64,000 nucleotides of DNA, taken from positions 1 to 64,000 of the forward strand of contig UCIV01000003.1 of the NCBI GenBank assembly GCA_900472575.1, written 5' to 3'. Positions 55,125-63,657 of the stretch are shown here, in pieces. A model generated the notes under the pieces. The model saw nothing but the letters and a program-made list of their open reading frames with translations. It was not told where the DNA came from and made no database searches. The position numbers and the translations under genes are program-made. Source of the DNA: Hyphomicrobiales bacterium. Lineage in GTDB: Bacteria > Pseudomonadota > Alphaproteobacteria > Rhizobiales > Rhizobiaceae. Each line of letters opens with the position of its first letter. Position 1 is the first letter of the stretch.

Positions 55125-56039
55125 ATGCAAATCTCCTCGACGGCAGCCTTGCGCGGCGCATCTGTGGCCGGTCCCGCGATCATGTTGCTTGGCATGCTGA
55201 TGTTCGCGCTGAATGACACAATGGGCAAATGGCTGGTCGCCAGCTACGGGCTCGGGCAGGTCGTGCTTCTTCGAAGTCTTGCCGCCCTCGTCATCCTTGT
55301 GCCGATGGTCTGGATGGCCGGGTTGCCGGCACTTACCAAAGCCGAGCGACCATGGATGCAGCTTGCCCGCGTGGTCTGCTCGACGGCGGAAGTGTTCTGC
55401 TTCTATTACGCCGTGATGTACCTGCCGCTTGCCGACGTGATGACCTATTGGCTGGCAGCGCCGATCTATGTCGCGGCGCTTTCGCCGCTTCTTCTGGGCG
55501 ATCATGTCGGATGGCGGCGCTGGACGGCGATCGCCATCGGTTTTGTCGGGGTCATCATCACGCTGGAACCGTCTGCTGCGATGTTCACCGCGCCTGCGGT
55601 AATCTCGATCATCGGCAGTGCCGCCTTCGCCTTCATGATGATTTCCGGACGCTTTCTGCGCGGAACGCCGGACACAACGCTGGTCTTCTTTCAAGTGATG
55701 GGGGCGGGGCTCGCGGGGCTGGCGTTTGCCCCCTTCGACTGGTCGCCGATCCAGTCCGGTTTCGATCTCGGCCTTTTAGGCCTGCTCGGCATCGTAGCGA
55801 TGGCGGCGCATATGCTGGTCAATCGGGCGCTGAAAATCTCGGATGCGGCAACGGTCGCGCCACTTCAATATACGCTTTTGCTCTGGGCGGTGATCTTCGG
55901 CTTTCTGTTCTTCGGCGACGTGCCGCGGTTGACCATGCTTGTCGGTGCAGCCCTCATCGTCGCTTCCGGCCTGTTCATCTTCATCCGCGAACAGATGCTG
56001 AAGAAGCGGGACAGCGTGCTTCCGGCTGTGCCCGAATAA
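55125..56039 (+). CDS. DMT/EamA family transporter
   Basis: A 304-residue inner-membrane protein with about ten helices in two EamA repeats, opening GPAIMLLGMLMFALNDTMGK. It follows the dehydratase by 11 bp with AGGAG upstream, so it probably exports or imports a metabolite connected with that enzyme. Substrate unknown. A bidirectional terminator follows. Confidence 0.85.
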   Translation: MQISSTAALRGASVAGPAIMLLGMLMFALNDTMGKWLVASYGLGQVVLLRSLAALVILVPMVWMAGLPALTKAERPWMQLARVVCSTAEVFCFYYAVMYLPLADVMTYWLAAPIYVAALSPLLLGDHVGWRRWTAIAIGFVGVIITLEPSAAMFTAPAVISIIGSAAFAFMMISGRFLRGTPDTTLVFFQVMGAGLAGLAFAPFDWSPIQSGFDLGLLGLLGIVAMAAHMLVNRALKISDAATVAPLQYTLLLWAVIFGFLFFGDVPRLTMLVGAALIVASGLFIFIREQMLKKRDSVLPAVPE

Positions 56040-56071
56040 AAAGAAGCCCGCACCGGCGGGGTGCGGGCTTC
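56036..56071. terminator. bidirectional terminator between the EamA transporter and dctP
   Basis: A perfect 12-bp stem (GAAGCCCGCACC / GGTGCGGGCTTC) with a 5-nt loop. On the minus strand it is followed by TTTTTATT, an ideal terminator for the TRAP operon, and it also sits directly after the plus-strand gene. Confidence 0.9.
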
Positions 56072-56105
56072 ACTCACGACAGCTTTTCCGGGGAGTGTAT
56101 CCGGA

Positions 56106-57113
56106 TCAGTTGCCGCGGATGGTTTTCAGCTCGGCGAGAATGCCGTCGACAACGTCGGCGCCGATCTGGGCCTTGTGCTTTTCATAAACGATCATGGACT
56201 TTTCGCGGATGCGGGTCTGCTCTTCCGGCGAAAGCTGGTTCACTTCGAGACCTGCCGCCTTGATCTTTTCCAGCGACTTCTTGTTCAGGTCGGCGATGAC
56301 CTGCCGCTCGACATCACGGCCGACGACCGCACATTCGCGCAGCGCTGCCTGTTCTTCCGGCGTGTAGGTGTTGAAAATCGCCTTGGAGAAGAGGAAGAGG
56401 AACGGCGTGTAGGCGTGGTTCGTCTCGGTGATGTATTTCTGCACTTCGAAGAACTTCGATGTGTCGATCGTCACATAGGGGTTTTCTTGCGCGTCGATCG
56501 CCTTGGTTTCCAGCGCCGAATAGACTTCACCGAAGGCCATCGGAGTGGCGTTGGCGCCGAGGTTCTGGAACGTGTCGAGGAAGATGTTGTTCTGCATGAC
56601 GCGGACCTTGAGGCCCGAGAAGTCTTCCCACTTGGTTACCGGATGCTGGGAGTTGGACAGGTTGCGGAAACCGTTTTCCCAGTAGGCGAGGTTGACGAGG
56701 CCAGCTGCGTCGAGCTTCTGGTTCATCGAGTCGCCGAACTTGCCATCGAGAACCTTGTAGGCTTCTGCAGGGCTCGCAAACAGGAACGGCAGGTCGAACA
56801 CGCCGAGCGCCGGGATGATGCCGACGAGCGGCGAGGACGAGGTGACGACGGCTTCCTGGACGCCTGAACGCAGCGCCTGAGTTGCCTGAAGGTCACCGCC
56901 AAGCGCGCCGCCCCAAAACGCGGTGAGCTTCAGCTTGCCGCCCGACTTCTGGTCAAGGCATTCCTGCATGGCCTTGATACCGTTGCCGACCGGGTGATCG
57001 GCATTGATGCCGTTCGAGACGCGGATGTTGCGGCTGTTGAACTCGGCAAATGCCGGAGCCGAACCCGTAATCGCCATCGCCAGTGCGGTTGTTGCGAAAA
57101 GAAGTTTCTTCAT
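56106..57113 (-). CDS. dctP: TRAP transporter solute-binding protein
   Basis: The periplasmic binding protein of a TRAP transporter. The 335-residue protein has a cleavable signal peptide (MKKLLFATTALAMAITGSAP, cut near AFAEF). It has the DctP fold with the carboxylate-binding arginine in LKVRVMQNNIF, and the C-terminal GADVVDGILAELKTIRG helix. Given its neighbours, sugar acids are the likely ligand. It is the last gene of a minus-strand operon, after dctM, with a strong terminator behind it. Confidence 0.93.
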   Translation of the reverse strand: MKKLLFATTALAMAITGSAPAFAEFNSRNIRVSNGINADHPVGNGIKAMQECLDQKSGGKLKLTAFWGGALGGDLQATQALRSGVQEAVVTSSSPLVGIIPALGVFDLPFLFASPAEAYKVLDGKFGDSMNQKLDAAGLVNLAYWENGFRNLSNSQHPVTKWEDFSGLKVRVMQNNIFLDTFQNLGANATPMAFGEVYSALETKAIDAQENPYVTIDTSKFFEVQKYITETNHAYTPFLFLFSKAIFNTYTPEEQAALRECAVVGRDVERQVIADLNKKSLEKIKAAGLEVNQLSPEEQTRIREKSMIVYEKHKAQIGADVVDGILAELKTIRGN

Positions 57114-57164
57114 GGTTAGTCCTCCCAGTTGAACTTTGAATAGAAAAGGTTGTTTGTCAGGCCG

Positions 57165-58442
57165 TCAATGCAACCATCGTGCAGGTACCATCACGAGATC
57201 GGGAAACAGCACGAGCAGGAAGAGCACGATCGTCTGTGCCAGCAGGAACGGCCAAACCCCGGCCGTCACCTTGCCAAGCGGTATCCTCCCGACACCGCTG
57301 ACAACGTTGAGAACAATCCCGACTGGCGGCGTAATCAGGCCGATCGAGTTGTTGATGATGAATAGCACGCCGAAATAGACCGGATCGATGCCCGCCTGCT
57401 TGATGATCGGCATCAGGACAGGGGTCAGGATCAGGATGGTCGGCGTCAGGTCGAGGGCGGTGCCGACGACGAGCACGAGGATCATGATGACGAACATCAG
57501 CAGCATCGGCCGGTCGATCAGCGGCTCGATATAGCCGGCGATTTCGGCCGGAATATTGGCAGCGGTAATCAGCCATGCCGATACGAGTGCGGCGCAGACC
57601 AAGAACATGATGACCGCGGTGGTCTTGGCTGCCTGCAGGATGACGCGGGGCAGGTCGCTCGGTTTCAGTTCGCGGTAGATCACCATGCCGACAAACATCG
57701 CATAGGCCGCAGCCACGACTGCGGCTTCCGTCGGGGTCACCACGCCGGCCTTGATGCCGCCGAGAATGATCACCGGCATGCCGAGCGCCCAGAGTGCGCG
57801 CCCCGTCGCGTTGAGGCGTTCCTTGTAGGTGGTCTTGGGCAGCGCCTGCACGTTGTCCTTGCGGGCAACGATGAGCCAGGTGATGACCAGCGACAGGCCC
57901 ATCAGGATGCCGGGGAAAATACCGGCCATGAAGAGCTGGGTGATCGAGACGTTTGCGGCGACGCCGAAGACGATGAAGGCCATGGATGGCGGGATGACCG
58001 GGGCGATGATGCCGCCGGCGGCGATCAGGCCGCCCGAGCGCGGAATGTTGTAGCCGGCCTTCGCCATCATCGGGATGAGGATCGCGGCAAGCGCCGCGGT
58101 ATCGGCCGCTGCCGAGCCGGAGATCGAGGCCATGATAAGGGCTGCGACGATCGCCACGATGCCGAGGCCGCCGCGGATATGGCCGACGCAGGCGATGGCG
58201 AAATCGATGATGCGCTTCGACAGGCCGCCGGAGTTCATCAGCTCGCCGGCGAGAATGAAGAAGGGAATGGCGAGCAGGGTGAAGGTGTCCGCACCCGCGA
58301 TCATGTTCTGGGCGATGATCTGGCTGTTGAACATGTCCATGTGCCACATGAGCACGACGCCGCAGAACATCAGCGAGAAGGCGACGGGTACACCGATCGC
58401 CATGGCTCCAAGCAGGGAGCCGACAAATACGAATAGTGTCAT
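57165..58442 (-). CDS. dctM: TRAP transporter large permease
   Basis: The 425-residue, about 12-helix, Na+-coupled permease of the TRAP system, beginning MTLFVFVGSLLGAMAIGVPV. Glycine-rich repeats such as SMAFIVFGVAANVSITQLFM and SIGLITPPVGIVLNVVSG mark the DctM family. It lies 1 bp after dctQ and 52 bp before dctP, giving a tight three-gene transporter unit. Confidence 0.94.
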   Translation of the reverse strand: MTLFVFVGSLLGAMAIGVPVAFSLMFCGVVLMWHMDMFNSQIIAQNMIAGADTFTLLAIPFFILAGELMNSGGLSKRIIDFAIACVGHIRGGLGIVAIVAALIMASISGSAAADTAALAAILIPMMAKAGYNIPRSGGLIAAGGIIAPVIPPSMAFIVFGVAANVSITQLFMAGIFPGILMGLSLVITWLIVARKDNVQALPKTTYKERLNATGRALWALGMPVIILGGIKAGVVTPTEAAVVAAAYAMFVGMVIYRELKPSDLPRVILQAAKTTAVIMFLVCAALVSAWLITAANIPAEIAGYIEPLIDRPMLLMFVIMILVLVVGTALDLTPTILILTPVLMPIIKQAGIDPVYFGVLFIINNSIGLITPPVGIVLNVVSGVGRIPLGKVTAGVWPFLLAQTIVLFLLVLFPDLVMVPARWLH

Positions 58443-58443
58443 A

Positions 58444-58977
58444 TCAGGTGCGCTCCGCCATCTGCTCGATCGTCAGGTTTTCGCCGGTAAAGGCGGCGAT
58501 CTCTTCCTCGGTGACGCGGCCGGTCAGGAGGCGGAAAAGGCGGTCCAGTGAAATCAGGATACAGCCAGCGCCGGTAAAGAAGCCGACACCATAGACCCAG
58601 CCCATCGAAAGGCCGGTGACGGGAGCCGCCATGCTGGTGTTGATCGGCAACTGGACCCAGGTGCCCCAGAAGAATATGGCGGAACAGCCGATGATCACGA
58701 GGTTGCTGAGGATCATGCAGGCGATGCGGCCCTTGCGGCCAAGCATCGCCACCAGGGATTCAACGCCCAGATGGGCGTGTTCGCGAAATGCGACGACGGC
58801 GCCGATAAAGGTAAGCCAGACGAAGAAGTAACGCGACAGTTCGTCGGAGACGTTGAGGCCCGAATTGAAGCCGTAGCGCAGCACGACATTGCCGAACACC
58901 ATCAGGGCCATGCCCGCCAGAAGCAGGATCAGCAGGATCTCAAGGGACTTGTAGAATAGGTCGATAATCTTTTGCAT
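58444..58977 (-). CDS. dctQ: TRAP transporter small permease
   Basis: The 177-residue, four-helix small membrane component of the TRAP transporter. The SDELSRYFFVWLTFIGAVVA motif and the later GLSMGWVYGVGFFTGAGCIL are typical. It is 19 bp after the FAH-family gene and overlaps the dctM region closely. It would operate with DctM as the membrane pump fed by DctP. Confidence 0.93.
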   Translation of the reverse strand: MQKIIDLFYKSLEILLILLLAGMALMVFGNVVLRYGFNSGLNVSDELSRYFFVWLTFIGAVVAFREHAHLGVESLVAMLGRKGRIACMILSNLVIIGCSAIFFWGTWVQLPINTSMAAPVTGLSMGWVYGVGFFTGAGCILISLDRLFRLLTGRVTEEEIAAFTGENLTIEQMAERT

Positions 58978-58996
58978 TTGCTCCTCCCTGATGCCC

Positions 58997-60157
58997 TTAC
59001 AAAAGACCGCGCTTGGCCAGATTTTTCATCAGCGCGGTTATCCCGAATGTCCATTCGGGGCAGGTGTCGCTGTGCTCCACCCGGTTGACCAGCCGCCCGA
59101 GTTTGGGGCTCGAGATCTCGACGATGTCGCCGATCTCGTGGGTGAAGCCGAGGCCCTTGCCGCGGCGATCCTTGACCGGGGCGAACATGGTGCCGAGGAA
59201 GAACAGCGCGCCATCAGGATATTGATGGTTGCGGTTCAAAAGCTGTGACGTCAGATTTTCCGGTGTACGGCTGATCGCCTTCAACGGGCTGACGCCGGTC
59301 ATCTCGAAACCGTCTTCGCCCTTCACGGACAGGCTGATCTCGGCCGACTTGACGTCGTCGATGGTGAACTTTCCGTCGAACAGGCGAATGAACGGGCCAA
59401 TCGAGCAGGAGGCGTTGTTGTCCTTCGCCTTGCTCAGGAGCAGCGCCGAGCGGCCTTCGAAATCGCGCAGGTTGACGTCGTTGCCGAGTGTTGCACCGAT
59501 GATCTCACCCTTCGAGGTGATGGCGAGCACGACTTCCGGCTCAGGATTGTTCCAGTCGGATTTCGGATGGATGCCGACATCGGCGCCACAGCCGACGGAT
59601 GACATGGGCTGGGCCTTGGTGAAGATTTCCGCGTCCGGGCCGATGCCGACTTCGAGATATTGCGACCAGAGGCCCATATCCTGCAGCAGTTTCTTGACTT
59701 CGGCAGCCTTTTCCGATCCCGCAACGAGGCCCTTGAGGTTGTCGCCGAGAACCGGGGCCAGGCGGCCGCGAATTTCCTGGGCGCGCAGAGGATCGCCTTT
59801 GGCCTGTTCCTCTATCACCCGCTCCAGCATGCTGTCTGCGAAGGTGACGCCGGCGGCCTTGATCGCCTGAAGGTCGGCCGGCGCAAGAAGCGTTCCTGCC
59901 TTGCCGTTCAGGAAGTCATCGAGGCTTCCAAGATCGGTGAATGATGAGGTTGCGGACAGCCTCGCAACAAGATCCTCAATCTCCAGCAGCGCAGACAGGG
60001 TCGGCGCCAGTGAAGAGAGGTCTAGAAGATGTCCGTTCGAGAAAAGTACCGGGCTAGGGCCGGCTGCTGCGTTCGACCATACACGTCCAACCAGAAGCGC
60101 ATGTCGCGCATCCACCGGCAAGACGATATCCGACGACAGGGCATGCAGATATGCCAA
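58997..60157 (-). CDS. fumarylacetoacetate hydrolase-family protein
   Basis: A 386-residue FAH-superfamily enzyme. The metal and active-site region lies around SSVGCGADVGIHPKSDWNNP and EPEVVLAITSKGEIIGATLG, with the catalytic acidic residues at NDVNLRDFEGR. Such enzymes hydrolyse or hydrate/dehydrate 2-keto sugar acids, and the context of a TRAP transporter and sugar-acid dehydrogenases points to a keto-deoxy acid. The start is TTG at 60157 with GGGAGGA upstream. It heads the operon FAH-dctQ-dctM-dctP, and a palindromic operator-like site lies about 45 bp before it. Confidence 0.85.
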   Translation of the reverse strand: MAYLHALSSDIVLPVDARHALLVGRVWSNAAAGPSPVLFSNGHLLDLSSLAPTLSALLEIEDLVARLSATSSFTDLGSLDDFLNGKAGTLLAPADLQAIKAAGVTFADSMLERVIEEQAKGDPLRAQEIRGRLAPVLGDNLKGLVAGSEKAAEVKKLLQDMGLWSQYLEVGIGPDAEIFTKAQPMSSVGCGADVGIHPKSDWNNPEPEVVLAITSKGEIIGATLGNDVNLRDFEGRSALLLSKAKDNNASCSIGPFIRLFDGKFTIDDVKSAEISLSVKGEDGFEMTGVSPLKAISRTPENLTSQLLNRNHQYPDGALFFLGTMFAPVKDRRGKGLGFTHEIGDIVEISSPKLGRLVNRVEHSDTCPEWTFGITALMKNLAKRGLL

Positions 60158-60199
60158 GAAAATCCTCCCATGTTCAGGAAAAGGCCTCCACCTTTCCCG

Positions 60200-60223
60200 A
60201 CGTTGTCAGATGTCCGACAACGT
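60200..60223. promoter_or_regulatory. GntR/FCD operator-like palindrome upstream of the FAH-TRAP operon
   Basis: A perfect 8-bp inverted repeat ACGTTGTC-N8-GACAACGT. Its centre contains TGTCCGACA, the GTC-N-GAC core of FadR/FCD-type sites. It lies 43 bp upstream of the FAH gene and close to the regulator gene. Confidence 0.6.
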
Positions 60224-60305
60224 TAGAGCCGTTTTAATATGACTTTTGCGTTTTGTCTATAACGGCAGGAGGACGTGGGGGTGGAAAACCAACCCTGACC
60301 TGCCG

Positions 60306-61019
60306 TCAGCTCATTTCCAGCTCAAGGTTCAGGCGCCGGGCAGCGCCATTCAGGTGCCGCTTCATTGCGGTCTTTGCGGCAGCCGGCTCGCCGGTTGCAA
60401 TCGCATCACGAATGGCGACATGTTCGGCGATGGTCACTTCGACGATTTCCTCCAAAATCGCTGCGGCGCGAGCCGCGTTGATCGCGACATGGGTTCGCTC
60501 GGTGATGAAGCCGACGAATTGCTGGAAATATTCATTGTGAGTGGCGGCAGCGACGGCACGATGGAAGGCGAGATCGGCGACGACGCCGTGTTCACCCCAT
60601 TTTTCCGCGCCGGTCATCTGCGCTAAAATCTCGTCGAGCCTGGCAAGATCCTCGCGTGAATGGTGGAGGGCTGCCAGGCCAGCAGCTTCCGTCTCCAATG
60701 CGAAGCGCACCTGGAACAGGTCGCGGAAAGCTTCCTTATCTTCCGGTGGTCCGGCCTCGATCCGGAGCGACTGGCGCTGCGCGAGTTCGGTCGCGAAGGC
60801 ACCGACACCCTGGCGGGTTTCGACCAGGCCCTCGTTGCGCAGATGGGCGATCGCCTCGCGTACGACCGAGCGGCTGACGCCAAACGTCTGGGCCAGAAGA
60901 TGTTCGGTCGGCAGTTTCTGGCCAGGAGCGATGCTGCCATCGGAAATCTCCCGGCCGATTTCAGCGGCGATGCGCGTCGGCAGATGCTCACTTCGTCTGA
61001 TCTGGGTGAAATCGGCCAT
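60306..61019 (-). CDS. GntR/FCD family transcriptional regulator
   Basis: A 237-residue FadR-subfamily repressor. The N-terminal winged helix (LPTEHLLAQTFGVSRSVVRE, REAIAHLRNEGLVETRQGVG) is followed by an all-helical FCD ligand domain with a metal-binding histidine pattern. It probably represses the acid-sugar genes until a pathway acid binds. It follows the FAD oxidase gene on the same strand by 24 bp, and is divergent from nothing close, so it is likely co-transcribed with it. Confidence 0.9.
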   Translation of the reverse strand: MADFTQIRRSEHLPTRIAAEIGREISDGSIAPGQKLPTEHLLAQTFGVSRSVVREAIAHLRNEGLVETRQGVGAFATELAQRQSLRIEAGPPEDKEAFRDLFQVRFALETEAAGLAALHHSREDLARLDEILAQMTGAEKWGEHGVVADLAFHRAVAAATHNEYFQQFVGFITERTHVAINAARAAAILEEIVEVTIAEHVAIRDAIATGEPAAAKTAMKRHLNGAARRLNLELEMS

Positions 61020-61043
61020 GGCGGATGTTGCTCCTTGTGATGG

Positions 61044-62489
61044 CTAGCGAATATCCGCGCCGAGATCGATTTGGCAATGGGGGTTCAGTAGCAGATCCGG
61101 ATCGATCGCCTTCTTGATAGCTATCAGAAGGCCGCGCTTGGTGTCGGACAGGCGCTCCTCGAAATCTTCGCGCTTCAGGCGGCCGATGCCGTGCTCGGCG
61201 CTGATGCTGCCGTTGTATTTGTCGACCACGACATTGACGACCTTCTTGGCCTTGTAGATTTTTTCGTGGCGTTCCTCGATGGTCGAGCCGTTCGGCGGCA
61301 GCACGTTGAGGTGTACGTTGCCGTCGCCGACATGGCCGTAGGACACGCTGATGCAGTCGGGCAGTGCTTGCGCAACTGCCGCTTCGGCATCGACGACGAA
61401 AGCGGCAAGCTGCGACAGCGATACCGAGATGTCGGTGCGCATATGGGCGCCACGCTTGGCCTGGCCCTCGTTCATGCCTTCACGGATGAGCCAGAGATTG
61501 CGAGCCTGCGCCTGAGATGTGGCGATCGTGCCGTCGACCACCAGTTCGTCGTCCATCACACCCTCGAGAAAACGGTGCATCAGATCGTCGATATCGACGA
61601 GGCCGGAGCCGGAAATCTCCATCAATACATAGGCGGGATAGTCGCCCGACAACGGGATCGGCAGGTCGGGCATGGCTTCGCGCGCAAGCGTGAAGGCGAG
61701 CGGCGGCATGAATTCGAAGGCCGACATCAGGTCGCAGCAATCGCGCCTTGCACGACGGTAGAGCGTGATCGCGTCGTCCAGCGAATTCAGCGCCAGAAGT
61801 GCGGTTGCGACATTGTCGGGGTAGGGCGTCAGCTTCACTGAGACTGCGGTGATGATGCCGAGCGTGCCTTCGGCGCCGATGAAAAGCTGCTTCAGGTCGA
61901 GACCGCGATTGTCCTTGCGCAGCGTCGACAGGCCGTCGAAAACGCTGCCATCGGGAAGCACGACTTCCAACCCGAGAACCAGTTCGCGGGTCATGCCGTA
62001 ACGCAGCACGTTGATGCCGCCGGCATTGGTGGAGACATTGCCGCCGATGCGGCAGCTGCCCTGAGCACCGAGAGCAAGTGGGAAGAACATGCCCTTCTCG
62101 GCAATCGTATCCTTGAGTTCGGCCAGCACGCATCCGGCGTCGACCACGGCGGAGAAATCGTCGCTGTCGATGTTGCGGATCTTGTTCATGCGCTCCAGCG
62201 TCAGCACGACCTGGCGTTCGGGCTCATCCGGTATGCCGCCGAGAACGAGGCCGGTATTTCCGCCCTGCGGCACGATCTTGAGGCCGAGATCGCGGCAGGC
62301 CTTCACTGCTGTCTGCACATCCGCAGTCGAGCGGGGACGTATGACGGCAATCGCACCGCTGGTCACGTCGCCGTGCCAGTCGCGGCAATATTGCAGCATG
62401 TCAGCCGAGTTGGTGAGGACAAGATCTTCGCCAAGAATTGCGCATAGCGAAAGACGCTGCTCGGCGATCGAGCCCGAAAGGTCCGTCAT
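61044..62489 (-). CDS. FAD-linked hydroxyacid oxidase/dehydrogenase (GlcD-like)
   Basis: A 481-residue vanillyl-alcohol-oxidase/GlcD-type flavoprotein. The FAD-binding PQGGNTGLVLGGIPDE and the later NVSTNAGGINVLRYGMTREL are characteristic. The C-terminal FAD-oxidase domain includes YGHVGDGNVHLNVL and EHGIGRLKREDFEE. It would oxidise a 2-hydroxy acid, such as D-lactate, glycolate or a sugar acid. The ATG at 62489 has GGAGGAGAG upstream, and the earlier in-frame ATG at 62537 is less likely. It is upstream of the regulator and divergent from denD. Confidence 0.88.
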   Translation of the reverse strand: MTDLSGSIAEQRLSLCAILGEDLVLTNSADMLQYCRDWHGDVTSGAIAVIRPRSTADVQTAVKACRDLGLKIVPQGGNTGLVLGGIPDEPERQVVLTLERMNKIRNIDSDDFSAVVDAGCVLAELKDTIAEKGMFFPLALGAQGSCRIGGNVSTNAGGINVLRYGMTRELVLGLEVVLPDGSVFDGLSTLRKDNRGLDLKQLFIGAEGTLGIITAVSVKLTPYPDNVATALLALNSLDDAITLYRRARRDCCDLMSAFEFMPPLAFTLAREAMPDLPIPLSGDYPAYVLMEISGSGLVDIDDLMHRFLEGVMDDELVVDGTIATSQAQARNLWLIREGMNEGQAKRGAHMRTDISVSLSQLAAFVVDAEAAVAQALPDCISVSYGHVGDGNVHLNVLPPNGSTIEERHEKIYKAKKVVNVVVDKYNGSISAEHGIGRLKREDFEERLSDTKRGLLIAIKKAIDPDLLLNPHCQIDLGADIR

Positions 62490-62611
62490 ATAGTCTCTCC
62501 TCCCCAGGAGTGCCCGGATCTTTCTCCGGCAGTCCAAAGCCTCACGTCAGTTTTCACCGGCTGCTTTTTTGCCTGATGACGAACTCTTCTATTTCCAAAC
62601 AGAGCATACAG

Positions 62612-62626
62612 GGTTATCAGACAACC
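62612..62626. promoter_or_regulatory. second FCD operator-like palindrome
   Basis: GGTTATCAGACAACC is an imperfect palindrome whose reverse strand reads TTGTC-T-GAT-AA, the same GTC-N-GAY core as the site at 60200-60223. It lies 48 bp before the denD-like gene in the 184-bp divergent spacer with the FAD oxidase. Confidence 0.5.
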
Positions 62627-62673
62627 TTACAAGAGGAAATTCGTGGGGCATCCACGGGTGTATGGGAGGAAAC

Positions 62674-63657
62674 ATGCATATTCTTGTTATCGGTGCTGCC
62701 GGCATGGTCGGTCGCAAGCTCACCCAGCGTCTCGTTTCGGAAGGGGTGTTGCACGGCAAGCCTGTTGATGCGTTGACATTGGTCGATGTGATTGAGCCGG
62801 AAGCGCCTGCCGGTTTTGCCGGCAAGATCACGACACTTTCTTCGGATTTCAGCCTGCCCGGCGAGGCGGAGAAGCTGATCGCAACGCGACCCGACGTGAT
62901 TTTCCATCTGGCGGCGATCGTTTCGGGCGAAGCGGAACTCGATTTCGACAAGGGCTATCGTATCAACCTCGACGGTACACGCTATCTGTTCGATGCCATC
63001 CGGCTTGAAAACCAGAAGGACGGTTATTTTCCGCGCGTCGTCTTCACCTCGTCGATCGCGGTCGTCGGTGCGCCACTGACCTATCCGATCCCCGACGACT
63101 TCCATCTGACGCCGCTCACCAGCTACGGCACGCAGAAGGCGATGAGCGAGCTGCTGCTGGCCGATTACAGCCGTCGCGGTTTCTTCGATGGTATCGGCAT
63201 CCGCCTGCCGACAGTCTGCATCCGCCCGGGAAAGCCGAACAAGGCTGCCTCCGGCTTCTTCTCCGGCATTCTCCGCGAGCCGCTTGTCGGACAGGAAGCA
63301 ATCCTGCCTGTCTCCGAGGACGTGCGTCATTGGCATACATCTCCGCGCTCGGCCGTCGGTTTCCTCATTCATGGCGCCGGTCTCGACCTTTCGAAACTCG
63401 GCTGGCGCCGCAGCCTTTCCATGCCGGGCGTGAGCGCCACGGTGGGTGAGCAGATCGAGGCCCTGCGGCGGGCGGCGGGTGAAGACGCGGTGAAACTGAT
63501 CCGTCGTCAGCCGGACGAGATGATCATGAATATGGTCGCCGGCTGGGCGCCGGGTTTTGAGGCCAAGCGCGCCACCGAACTCGGCTTCACGTCTGAGAAG
63601 AATTTCGACGAGATCATCCAGGTCCATATCGAAGATGAGCTGGGAGGCAAGCTGTGA
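62674..63657 (+). CDS. denD: D-erythronate dehydrogenase-like NAD-dependent epimerase/dehydratase family protein
   Basis: A 327-residue short-chain/epimerase-family dehydrogenase. The cofactor motif GAAGMVGRKLTQRL, catalytic serine and YxxxK (SSIAVVGAPLTYPI, TSYGTQKAMSELLLADYSRRG) and C-terminal region resemble DenD proteins of tetronate catabolism. In that pathway DenD oxidises D-erythronate, and its neighbours often include LtnD, DUF1537 kinase and TRAP genes. The upstream frame to 62569 is rejected for the ATG at 62674, which has GGGAGG. It overlaps the next gene by 4 bp. Confidence 0.82.
   Translation: MHILVIGAAGMVGRKLTQRLVSEGVLHGKPVDALTLVDVIEPEAPAGFAGKITTLSSDFSLPGEAEKLIATRPDVIFHLAAIVSGEAELDFDKGYRINLDGTRYLFDAIRLENQKDGYFPRVVFTSSIAVVGAPLTYPIPDDFHLTPLTSYGTQKAMSELLLADYSRRGFFDGIGIRLPTVCIRPGKPNKAASGFFSGILREPLVGQEAILPVSEDVRHWHTSPRSAVGFLIHGAGLDLSKLGWRRSLSMPGVSATVGEQIEALRRAAGEDAVKLIRRQPDEMIMNMVAGWAPGFEAKRATELGFTSEKNFDEIIQVHIEDELGGKL

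Noticed and set aside
57157..58347. 396-codon minus-strand frame overlapping dctM
   Set aside because: The parallel frame encodes a histidine- and arginine-rich translation, while the dctM frame gives a normal multi-helix permease with family motifs.
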